Shown in pieces: positions 1-4,630 of a stretch of 10,912 nt of DNA. Under the pieces are notes generated by a model. It was given only the letters and a program-made list of their open reading frames with translations. It was not told the DNA's origin and made no database searches. The position numbers and the translations under genes were made by a program. How positions within the stretch are numbered: position 1 is the first letter of the stretch; every line of letters begins with the position of its first letter. The DNA comes from an uncultured Planctomycetaceae bacterium (GTDB lineage: Bacteria; Planctomycetota; Planctomycetia; Pirellulales; Pirellulaceae): positions 1-10,912 of the forward strand of contig CALBTA010000032.1 in NCBI GenBank assembly GCA_937967755.1, in the 5' to 3' direction.

Positions 1-2
1 AA

Positions 3-497
3 GCCGGTCCGCTGTTCGCCGACCGTCGCTACTTTCGCAATATGATCACCAAAGGAAATATGGACGTCACGACACGGCTGCTTACCCACTTTTGGTCGCA
101 GGCGTTGGAGAAAGACTTAACCGCCGGGGAAGCCCTAGCCGCCGCGAAGGCCAACATGGCTGACGACGCCGCCGGGCATGCAGGATACCACTGGTGCCTG
201 TGCGAACTGAACCTGCTGGGCGACCCGACGCTCGACCTTCGCTCGGCCGCCCCGAAGCTGCCGGAGGTGAAGTTCGTTGCTGGAATTCGTCCAGGAAAAC
301 AGCAGTACCGTGTTCACACCGATACGCCGGGCGCGACGATTTGTCTGTGGCAAGGCGATGCTGTTTATGAAGTGGCCACCGCTGGCGGGTCGGGCGAGGC
401 GGAATTCACCATCGATCCACGCTCTGGCGAAATATTGCTGACCGTCAGCGGAGCGAACCTGAACACGTTCGCCGCCAGCGTCAAGGTTTCGCGCTAG
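3..497 (+). CDS. C-terminal part of a C25 (gingipain-like) cysteine peptidase, 5' end outside the window
   Basis: The reading frame is open from the left edge and ends at TAG 495-497, giving 164 visible residues. The first half reads like the end of a peptidase C25 catalytic domain: a helical stretch with 'LTAGEALAAAKANM' followed by 'CELNLLGDPTLDL', which matches the NLFGDPTL-type signature that closes this domain in gingipains. After it comes a Pro-rich joint and about 80 residues of alternating beta strands ending in 'VSR'. This fits the Ig-like domain that follows the catalytic domain in this family. The catalytic His and Cys would lie upstream of the window, so activity cannot be judged. 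Family members are secreted proteases; that role is inferred here. A CHAT-type caspase-fold protein is the main alternative. The gene converges on the small minus-strand gene ending at 583. Confidence 0.65.
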   Translation, partial: AGPLFADRRYFRNMITKGNMDVTTRLLTHFWSQALEKDLTAGEALAAAKANMADDAAGHAGYHWCLCELNLLGDPTLDLRSAAPKLPEVKFVAGIRPGKQQYRVHTDTPGATICLWQGDAVYEVATAGGSGEAEFTIDPRSGEILLTVSGANLNTFAASVKVSR

Positions 498-504
498 TGC
501 GTAG

Positions 505-528
505 GTAGCCGAACTCATGCGAGTTTGG
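505..528 (+). repeat. GTAG-headed hairpin after the peptidase stop
   Basis: GTAG (505-508) is followed directly by an 8-bp stem (CCGAACTC 509-516, loop ATGC, GAGTTTGG 521-528, with one G-T wobble). A CTAC, the complement of GTAG, lies at 566-569. No T-tract follows, so this is not a clear intrinsic terminator. It sits between two convergent genes and shares the GTAG-plus-hairpin plan of the elements at 957, 1291, 1552 and 1800. Confidence 0.5.
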
Positions 529-582
529 GGAATTCACTTCTGTGCCCGAATTTTCACGACTTCTGCTACTGGACAATTGCTC

Positions 583-825
583 CTACTTCTTGCGCGTCAC
601 CTTTTTCTTGGCCGTCTTACGTTTGGCAGCCTTCTTCTTAGTCATCTTCTTCTTCGCCCCCGCGGCCAGCCCTTTGCTGATGATGTCTGCGCATTGGGCC
701 GCAGGCATATGGGCCAGGTGCTGAAAGGCAACGGCCAAGACACGTTTCGTCTCGGTGACGTTGATCTGCGACCCTGCTGTATCAGTATGGCGGGAAACTT
801 CGTTGTAAAACTGGTTCAAATTCAT
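583..825 (-). CDS. Small protein with lysine-rich tail, possible DNA-binding or nucleoid protein
   Basis: This is an 80-residue protein. The start is well supported: GGGAGA lies about six bases upstream of the ATG at 825. Residues 1-55 look helical ('NVTETKRVLAVAFQHLAHM', 'CADIISKGLAAG'). Residues 58-80 are almost entirely Lys, Arg, Ala and Thr, resembling the basic tails of histone-H1-like and extended HU-type bacterial proteins. The N-terminal part loosely recalls the first helices of HU, but there is no beta-arm, so I do not call it HU. DNA or RNA binding through the tail is an inference from composition. It stands alone on the minus strand, facing the peptidase gene, with palindromic DNA upstream. 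A family of short planctomycete hypothetical proteins of this shape probably exists, but I cannot name it. Confidence 0.75.
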   Translation of the reverse strand: MNLNQFYNEVSRHTDTAGSQINVTETKRVLAVAFQHLAHMPAAQCADIISKGLAAGAKKKMTKKKAAKRKTAKKKVTRKK

Positions 826-872
826 GGTGATTCTCCCAAGGTGAAAAGAGTATGCGAGGGTTCCAGTGGAAA

Positions 873-901
873 AGTCTGCCCGAATCGACCGAAAGTGTCA
901 A
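873..901 (-). promoter_or_regulatory. Possible promoter of the lysine-tailed protein gene
   Basis: On the minus strand a perfect TTGACA (901-896) is followed after 17 bp by CAGACT (878-873). The -35 is ideal but the -10 is poor, with three matches to TATAAT. It lies about 50 bp upstream of the ATG at 825 in the right orientation. Support is limited to the -35 and the spacing. Confidence 0.3.
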
Positions 902-935
902 TTCGGATTCGTACGTGGTGCGGGCTTCCAACCTA

Positions 936-1056
936 AGAACGTGTTTGAAAATAGTAGTAGGCACGCTCCGCGTGCCGCAACTGAGCAATGATGCCGGTCG
1001 TTTCGGCGGACGGCACAGGGACTGTGCCTGCTACTTTGAATTCTCAAACACGTTCT
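936..1056. repeat. Compound palindromic element (BIME-like) with 13-bp outer arms and two inner hairpins
   Basis: The outer arms are a perfect 13-bp inverted repeat, AGAACGTGTTTGA (936-948) and TCAAACACGTTCT (1044-1056). A second arm pair, AGTAGTAGGCAC (953-964) and GTGCCTGCTACT (1024-1035), matches at 11 of 12 positions. Inside are two hairpins, each with a 7-bp stem and 3-base loop: GGCACGC-TCC-GCGTGCC (960-976) and GGCACAG-GGA-CTGTGCC (1012-1028). GTAG lies at 957-960 and CTAC at 1031-1034, so the two hairpins look like two REP units in opposite orientation. The inner stems compete with the second outer arm pair, so alternative folds are possible. The element is about 121 bp and has no coding capacity. 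Confidence 0.75.
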
Positions 1057-1198
1057 AATGTGCGAGATTGACTGGAGCCGCCGGGCGCTTACTGGCAGTG
1101 TGTGGAAGCCGTTGTCCGAAAAAGTGTGCCGAAAATTTTGGCGAAATTGAGGGCGAGAAGACCATTTCGCAAATTCCGGACAGAAAAGTGTACTGCGC

Positions 1199-1230
1199 TT
1201 GACAGGAATATGGAAATGCGTATACTATAC
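1199..1230 (+). promoter_or_regulatory. Near-consensus sigma70-type promoter with a small palindrome over the -10
   Basis: TTGACA (1199-1204) is followed by a 16-bp spacer and TATACT (1221-1226). That is six of six for the -35 and five of six for the -10. The -10 lies within an 11-bp palindrome, GTATA-C-TATAC (1220-1230), which could be an operator or chance. Transcription would start near 1233 and run into hairpins at 1243 and 1291. The nearest plus-strand gene starts only at 1975. What it drives is unknown: a noncoding RNA, the HD gene at a distance, or nothing. Confidence 0.5.
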
Positions 1231-1242
1231 AGCTGTTTGGTA

Positions 1243-1264
1243 CGACGGTCTTCCAAGGCCGTCG
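1243..1264. repeat. 10-bp near-perfect hairpin (CGACGGTCTT / AAGGCCGTCG)
   Basis: The two 10-base arms (1243-1252 and 1255-1264) are complementary except for one T-G wobble. They are separated only by CC, so the very tip would open to form a loop. It lies just downstream of the promoter at 1199-1226 and 27 bp before the paired hairpin element at 1291. Confidence 0.6.
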
Positions 1265-1290
1265 AAACAGAGCGATTTGGGTACAACTAC

Positions 1291-1339
1291 GTAGGACGCA
1301 GCCCCACTGCGTCGGGGACGGGTTACCAACCCGTCCTAC
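1291..1339. repeat. Paired GTAG hairpins in inverted orientation (BIME-like unit)
   Basis: The unit reads GTAG (1291-1294), hairpin GACGCAG-CCCCA-CTGCGTC (1295-1313), GGG, hairpin GACGGGTT-ACC-AACCCGTC (1317-1335), CTAC (1336-1339). Both stems are perfect (7 bp and 8 bp). The unit is bounded exactly by GTAG and its reverse complement CTAC. Two REP hairpins pointing toward each other form what is called a BIME in enterobacteria. Origin by a REP-associated transposase is inferred from this layout. Confidence 0.75.
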
Positions 1340-1547
1340 TTCGCCGATCGTCTTCATCAAGGCGTCAGGCGAATGCACCACCCACCCCCGAAATGTGCGA
1401 TTTTGGTACATTTGGGGCGGGAAGTGATTTAATCGTGGCGTTGTAACCTGTTGCAGTTCCATGACTTAGGAAAACACATGTTTAAGTGACGACGCCTCAA
1501 ATGCACCACCGGGTACGAGAACGTGGTGTCAGCGCGGTTTGCGACGA

Positions 1548-1581
1548 ACCCGTAGTCACAAGCTGCCAGCTTGTTGACGGG
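1548..1581. repeat. Nested GTAG hairpin
   Basis: The outer arms ACCCGT (1548-1553) and ACGGGT (1576-1581) enclose an inner perfect palindrome: ACAAGCTG (1558-1565), one central C, CAGCTTGT (1567-1574). GTAG lies at 1552-1555, two bases before the inner stem. It is not within a gene. Confidence 0.6.
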
Positions 1582-1651
1582 TACGGATTGATGATGAACA
1601 CCGCAGTAAAACAAGATGCACGGCTGGAAATTGGACTGACGCAATTCATCG

Positions 1652-1670
1652 GGCAAGTTGGCAGCTTGCC
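1652..1670. repeat. Short hairpin GGCAAG / CTTGCC
   Basis: A 6-bp stem (1652-1657 with 1665-1670) encloses TTGGCAG. The loop can extend the stem by a wobble pair and two further pairs. Its core resembles the CAGCTTG of the palindrome at 1558-1574, so it may be a decayed relative of that unit. Confidence 0.4.
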
Positions 1671-1674
1671 GCTG

Positions 1675-1800
1675 CGGGAGTTTTTCAGCGCGCCTGTTGC
1701 ACAAAGACGTGCAACGCGCAGCGCTTTTGGGGCCCCCTGGGAACCTTTGAAGTGTTGCACATAAGACACCAATGCGCAGCGCGCGTGTTGAAAAACTCCG
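1675..1800. repeat. MITE-like unit with GGAGTTTTTCA terminal inverted repeats and internal direct repeats
   Basis: GGAGTTTTTCA (1677-1687) and TGAAAAACTCC (1789-1799, with C at 1798-1799) form an 11-bp terminal inverted repeat, each followed inward by a GCGCGC run. Inside, 1695-1724 and 1753-1782 are an imperfect direct repeat, 22 of 30 identical without gaps, sharing TGTTGCACA and GCGCAGCGC. The left copy also contains a perfect hairpin, GTTGCAC-AAAGAC-GTGCAAC (1696-1715). GGGGCCCC lies between the copies. With about 125 bp, inverted ends and no coding capacity it resembles a non-autonomous element. No target-site duplication was evident. Confidence 0.5.
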
Positions 1801-1823
1801 TAGGTGCAGGCGGCCTTGCCTGC
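1800..1823. repeat. GTAG-headed hairpin GCAGGC / GCCTGC
   Basis: GTAG (1800-1803) is followed two bases later by a perfect 6-bp stem, GCAGGC (1806-1811) and GCCTGC (1818-1823), with loop GGCCTT. It abuts the right end of the GGAGTTTTTCA element. The architecture is the same as the other GTAG hairpins in this region. Confidence 0.5.
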
Positions 1824-1974
1824 GAACTTGCGTTGGCTGATCGTGTCTGACTAGACTGAAACCGGAGCGCATGTTTGTTGTGCTGCGCCGAATTTGGTCT
1901 AATTGGTCGAGGTCACATTTTGAGCAAGTCACTTCGCTTTGCTGCCCTGCGGGCGCTATTGGAAGCCTTTGGAC

Positions 1975-2529
1975 ATGAACCGCGACGAAGCTTGGGAATT
2001 GGTGTGCGAGTATACCGGCAGCGAGAGCTTGCGCCGGCATATGCTGGCCGTCGAAGCGGCCATGCGGGCGTACGCCGCGAAGTTTTCCGCCGACGAAAAT
2101 AAGTGGGGCATCGTCGGGCTGCTGCACGACTTCGACTACGAGCGCTGGCCCGACCCGCCCGATCACCCACTGCAAGGCGCTGCGATCTTGAAGCAGCGCG
2201 GGTATCCAGACGATGTGATCTACGCGATCTGTTCGCACGCGGATTATCTACCTGACTACCCGCGCGTGAATTTGATTGACAAAGCGCTGTACGCGTGCGA
2301 TGAGTTGGCCGGTTTCATCTCGGCCTGCGCGATGGTCCGCCCCGAGCGGATCGTCGGCATGAAGGCGAAAAGCGCGCGGAAGAAGATGAAGGTCAAAGCT
2401 TTCGCCGCGGCGGTGAAGCGCGAAGACATCATTCAAGGAGCAGAAGACTTAGGCGTGGAACTGAACGAGCATATTCAGTTCGTGATCGATGCAATGGCCG
2501 GGATCAAAGAAGACTTGGGCCTGGGTTAA
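1975..2529 (+). CDS. HD-domain phosphohydrolase
   Basis: This is a 184-residue cytoplasmic protein with the metal-binding signature of the HD superfamily: H22 ('RRHMLAVE'), H51-D52 ('GLLHDFDYE'), H88 ('ICSHADYLP') and D109 ('KALYACDELAG'). H64 in 'DHPLQGAAIL' may add a ligand, as in HDIG-type members. Length and motif spacing fit stand-alone HD hydrolases, which cleave phosphomonoester or phosphodiester bonds of nucleotides. The substrate cannot be told from sequence. A Lys and Arg-rich patch (residues 130-142) sits after the HD core. I chose ATG 1975 (MNRDEAW) over the in-frame ATG 1939 because the 12 extra residues come from unremarkable leader DNA. The Shine-Dalgarno is weak. Upstream lies the palindrome cluster. 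Downstream, the gene faces the lipoprotein gene across a bidirectional-looking hairpin. Confidence 0.88.
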   Translation: MNRDEAWELVCEYTGSESLRRHMLAVEAAMRAYAAKFSADENKWGIVGLLHDFDYERWPDPPDHPLQGAAILKQRGYPDDVIYAICSHADYLPDYPRVNLIDKALYACDELAGFISACAMVRPERIVGMKAKSARKKMKVKAFAAAVKREDIIQGAEDLGVELNEHIQFVIDAMAGIKEDLGLG

Positions 2530-2823
2530 GCCCGTCGCCATAGGTGGAAGGGTGCACCTTCGACCGTCCATTGGTAAACCCAATAGAGCGGGTAGGTAAT
2601 CAGCATCCAAACAGCCGCCGATCCGAAAAATGCTGATTCCATTCGCCGCGCTCCAAAACTTCACAAAATATTCACCTGAAGTTAAAGGTTTCTACATCAC
2701 AGCCTTTGGTCTGTCCAGTTCAATTTCGGCCGCAGCGGGCGCATAAATAAAGCCGCATTCGAATTGCGGCTTTATCGCTTTGGAGAGATCTAGTGCGTCA
2801 ACTACGCACAACGGGTATTACCG
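2530..2823. other. Convergent intergenic region with small hairpins
   Basis: This lies between the stop of the HD gene and the stop of the minus-strand lipoprotein gene. It holds two small hairpins just after the HD gene, GAAGG-GTGCA-CCTTC (2547-2561) and ATTGG-TAAAC-CCAAT (2570-2584), and the stronger stem at 2747-2775. No credible gene was found. Confidence 0.5.
2747..2775 (-). terminator. Likely intrinsic terminator between convergent genes
   Basis: A perfect 11-bp stem (ATAAAGCCGCA 2747-2757, TGCGGCTTTAT 2765-2775) encloses a 7-base loop. On the minus strand the stem is followed by a T-rich TTTATTTATG run, which suits termination of the lipoprotein gene that stops at 2824. The plus-strand side ends in CTTTATCGCTTT, so it may also stop transcription from the HD gene. 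Confidence 0.6.
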
Positions 2824-3132
2824 TCACGAAAAGCAATTGCGGCTAGTCGACCCGCCGTAAGAGTTTCGCGGGAACCCGCGAATAGTCTGTACGGTTTGGG
2901 CGTCGTACTGACCGCGCTCGGGCATCGCCAGCGACGCTGGATGCACTGCTTGCTGCGAAGGCAAAGGGCGTTGCCCAGAGACGTAATGTGGCGCGTCCTC
3001 AGCCGCGGCGTCGGCTGTTTCGGTCGGAAACAGCCGGCTGCCCAAGCGCGGGCCGGCACAACCGACCGTCAACAACAAGGACAGACCGCATAGCAACGAA
3101 GCCAGTTTGCCAAGTGAATACGCTCGCAGCAT
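2824..3132 (-). CDS. Small predicted lipoprotein, function unknown
   Basis: This is a 102-residue protein. A Shine-Dalgarno GGGAGA sits eight bases before the ATG at 3132. Residues 1-24 form a signal peptide: Arg and Lys early, then a hydrophobic 'LLCGLSLLLTVG', ending at Cys25 ('LTVGC-AG'). This fits a type II (lipoprotein) signal, although Thr at -3 is less usual than Leu. The mature part, about 78 residues, is polar, Pro, Ser and Gln-rich and probably disordered. No enzyme motif is visible. Its coding DNA contains three perfect palindromes (2865-2882, 2928-2940, 3012-3036), so the mRNA could fold strongly. Similar short lipoproteins are common in planctomycetes, but I do not recognise a named family. 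Membrane anchoring is inferred from the lipobox. Confidence 0.7.
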   Translation of the reverse strand: MLRAYSLGKLASLLCGLSLLLTVGCAGPRLGSRLFPTETADAAAEDAPHYVSGQRPLPSQQAVHPASLAMPERGQYDAQTVQTIRGFPRNSYGGSTSRNCFS

Positions 3133-3334
3133 TGTGTAGTTCTCCCAATATCCCCCACAGTCAATAGCTTTCTCTCAAGTTATCGGCAAGAGGAATCGGG
3201 ATCGTTTGTATGCTCGTACACAAATCGGAAAATGAAAGCATCAGACGTCGTGAGACTTCTAATACTTTCAGGCTCAGAATGGAGTTTTCCGCACTCCCTA
3301 ACTTAGCTACCTCAACAGCCGTGCCTTTAGATTT
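3133..3334. other. Intergenic spacer between dus and lipoprotein genes
   Basis: This is a 202-bp spacer between two minus-strand genes. It contains a weak hairpin GGAGT-N7-ACTCC (3281-3297), about 40 bases beyond the stop of the dus gene and without a T-tract. No convincing promoter for the lipoprotein gene was found. The nearest candidate, TTGCCG-N17-TATTGA, is poor. Confidence 0.3.
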
Positions 3335-4405
3335 CTAAGCGGCTGCAACGCCATCACATTGTTGCTGGCTGCCGTGAACTTCGCGCGGAGGGTGGCAACC
3401 AGGCATGTCTTCGCTGTAGTACTGTTGCAACACAGTGCTGAAGTCATTCAGGTTGGCGACCTTGACGAACGCATCACGCACCGTTTTTCCCAGCGGATGC
3501 AGGTGCGAATACTTGATGCCGAATTTCCGCATCTGCCTGCCGCAGCGGTCGCCGTATAACTCGTCGGCCAGCCGGTAGTGTTCGCTCAGCACGTCGCGCT
3601 GCTGAAATACGCTGGGCGGCTCGGGCAACGGCTCTCCGGCGAGCAGCGCCCGGGCCTGTTGAAAAATCCAAGGGTTGCCGATTGCCCCGCGCGCGACCGT
3701 GACGCCATCGACGCCCGTTTGCTGCAACATGTCGATACAGTCTTGGGCCGTGAACAAATCGCCGCTTCCCAAGATGACACGCTGCCCGGCGTGCTGCTTC
3801 AACTCGCGCAAGAATTCCCACTTACTCGGGCCGATGTACCGCTGCTTCACGGTACGGCCATGCACTGTAATCGCGGCAACTCCAACATCGAACGCCCCGT
3901 CCAGAATTTCGAAAAAGCAATCTCGGCTTTGCTGCGAATCATCAATGCCGCGGCGCATTTTTACCGTGACAGGGATATTCGGCGGCACCACGTCGCGCGT
4001 GCGGCGAACAATCTCGAGCGCCACATCGGGTTGCCCTAAATGAAACCCGCCCCGGCATCGCCCCAGCACCTTCTTCACCGGGCAGCCAAAATTGATATCG
4101 ATCACATCGAAGCCCGCTTCAACTAACCGCTTCGCCCCGGCTGCGAATTGTTCAGGCTCGGCCCCCATCAATTGGCCACCGACCGGGTGTTCCTCATCGC
4201 TGACGTGCAGGAAATGCCCGGTCTTAGCCCGCCTCTTCAAGCCGACCAGAAACTGATCGAGCATGACCTCGCAAAGGGTGTAAGGCGCGCCCAACCTGCG
4301 TGCGATCACGCGCATCGGCCAATCGCTGTAACCCGACAGCGCCGCCTGCACGATGGGCATGTCGACTTGGATAGGTCCGACAACTAGCTTGGGTAGCGGG
4401 TGCAT
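3335..4405 (-). CDS. dusB: tRNA-dihydrouridine synthase, DusB-like
   Basis: The protein of 356 residues is an FMN-dependent enzyme that reduces uridine to dihydrouridine in tRNA. The TIM-barrel Dus signature is complete: 'AALSGYSDWPMR' (21-32), 'GGQLMG' (76-81), 'INFGCP' (104-109) with catalytic C108, K149 in 'VKMRRG', H182 in 'HGRT', the phosphate-binding 'GSGDL' (213-217) and 'RGAIGNPWIF' (239-248). A helical RNA-binding domain follows (about 265-335), then a polar, possibly disordered tail of about 25 residues. The region after the catalytic Cys reads 'KKVLGRCRGGFHL', where the family more often has 'KGAGSALL'. An in-frame TGA at 4412-4414 leaves only TTG 4408 or ATG 4405 as start. I chose the ATG. 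No clear Shine-Dalgarno is present. Its neighbours do not suggest a shared pathway. The DusB subtype is less certain than Dus itself. Confidence 0.93.
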   Translation of the reverse strand: MHPLPKLVVGPIQVDMPIVQAALSGYSDWPMRVIARRLGAPYTLCEVMLDQFLVGLKRRAKTGHFLHVSDEEHPVGGQLMGAEPEQFAAGAKRLVEAGFDVIDINFGCPVKKVLGRCRGGFHLGQPDVALEIVRRTRDVVPPNIPVTVKMRRGIDDSQQSRDCFFEILDGAFDVGVAAITVHGRTVKQRYIGPSKWEFLRELKQHAGQRVILGSGDLFTAQDCIDMLQQTGVDGVTVARGAIGNPWIFQQARALLAGEPLPEPPSVFQQRDVLSEHYRLADELYGDRCGRQMRKFGIKYSHLHPLGKTVRDAFVKVANLNDFSTVLQQYYSEDMPGCHPPREVHGSQQQCDGVAAA

Positions 4406-4452
4406 CAAGATTCAAAAGCGTTGCCATAAGTTCTGCTAATTCACAACCAAAC

Positions 4453-4458
4453 ATTGTA
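4453..4458 (-). promoter_or_regulatory. Possible -10 box of the dus gene
   Basis: TACAAT reads on the minus strand about 48 bp before the ATG at 4405 and matches TATAAT at five of six positions. No good -35 lies 16-18 bp further upstream, so support is weak. Confidence 0.25.
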
Positions 4459-4530
4459 TCGGGTCAGCCGTTGACACTAAAGGTTTGGAAAAGTGCAGTC
4501 GATAACTAGCAATAACTTAGACAGAGAAGC

Positions 4531-4597
4531 TTGTTCGGCGTCAGCCGGACAACATTGAGGTCGCACGGCTACCTGCCCCAGTCGTGCGGCCTTTTTT
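4531..4597 (+). ncRNA. Candidate small plus-strand structured RNA (two hairpins and a T-tract)
   Basis: Hairpin 1 has a 9-bp stem (TTGTTCGGC 4531-4539, loop GTCA, GCCGGACAA 4544-4552) with one wobble. Six bases later hairpin 2 (4559-4591) forms a 12-bp stem followed by TTTTTT. The pair reads correctly only on the plus strand, while both flanking genes are on the minus strand and no plus-strand gene precedes it. The 5' end is not determined: TTGACA lies at 4471-4476 but no -10 box lies at proper spacing. I do not recognise it as tmRNA, 6S, SRP or RNase P RNA. Confidence 0.35.
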
Positions 4598-4600
4598 GTT
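4559..4600 (+). terminator. Strong plus-strand intrinsic terminator
   Basis: The stem arms GGTCGCACGGCT (4559-4570) and AGTCGTGCGGCC (4580-4591) pair over 12 positions, two of them wobbles, around a 9-base loop. T6 and GTTT follow directly (4592-4600). On the minus strand the T-tract would precede the stem as an A-tract, so the terminator points rightwards, away from the dus gene start and into the 3' end of the 924-residue gene. Confidence 0.75.
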
Positions 4601-4630
4601 TCTTGTCGGAACAGACCGTGGCGTTCGCCG

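Larger units (their letters stand above)
826..1974. other. 1.15-kb gene-free region occupied by palindromic repeats
   Basis: No convincing gene is present. Open frames here translate to low-complexity Arg, Ser and Pro-rich peptides running through the palindromes and are not credible proteins. The content is a series of hairpins and inverted repeats, listed separately, plus one near-consensus promoter at 1199-1226. Several hairpins carry GTAG at their 5' foot or CTAC at their 3' foot. This is the layout known for REP sequences moved by REP-associated Y1 transposases. No such transposase gene is in the window. The remaining sequence (about 1057-1195 and 1340-1545) shows no feature I can support. 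Confidence 0.6.

Noticed and set aside
1102..1446. Plus-strand open frame of 114 codons in the palindrome region
   Set aside because: It spans the promoter at 1199-1226 and the hairpins at 1243 and 1291. The peptide is Arg and Ser-rich and reads like translated repeats.
936..1823. CRISPR array
   Set aside because: The repeats are palindromes of differing sequence at irregular spacing, with no regular spacers and no cas genes.
1429..2238. Minus-strand open frame of 269 codons across the repeat region and the HD gene
   Set aside because: It runs through palindromes and then antisense to the HD-domain gene. Its composition is irregular and no motif is visible.
4471..4506. TTGACA (4471-4476) with GATAAC (4501-4506) as a promoter for the candidate plus-strand RNA
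   Set aside because: The spacer would be 24 bp, far outside the usual 16-18, and no better -10 lies at the proper distance.
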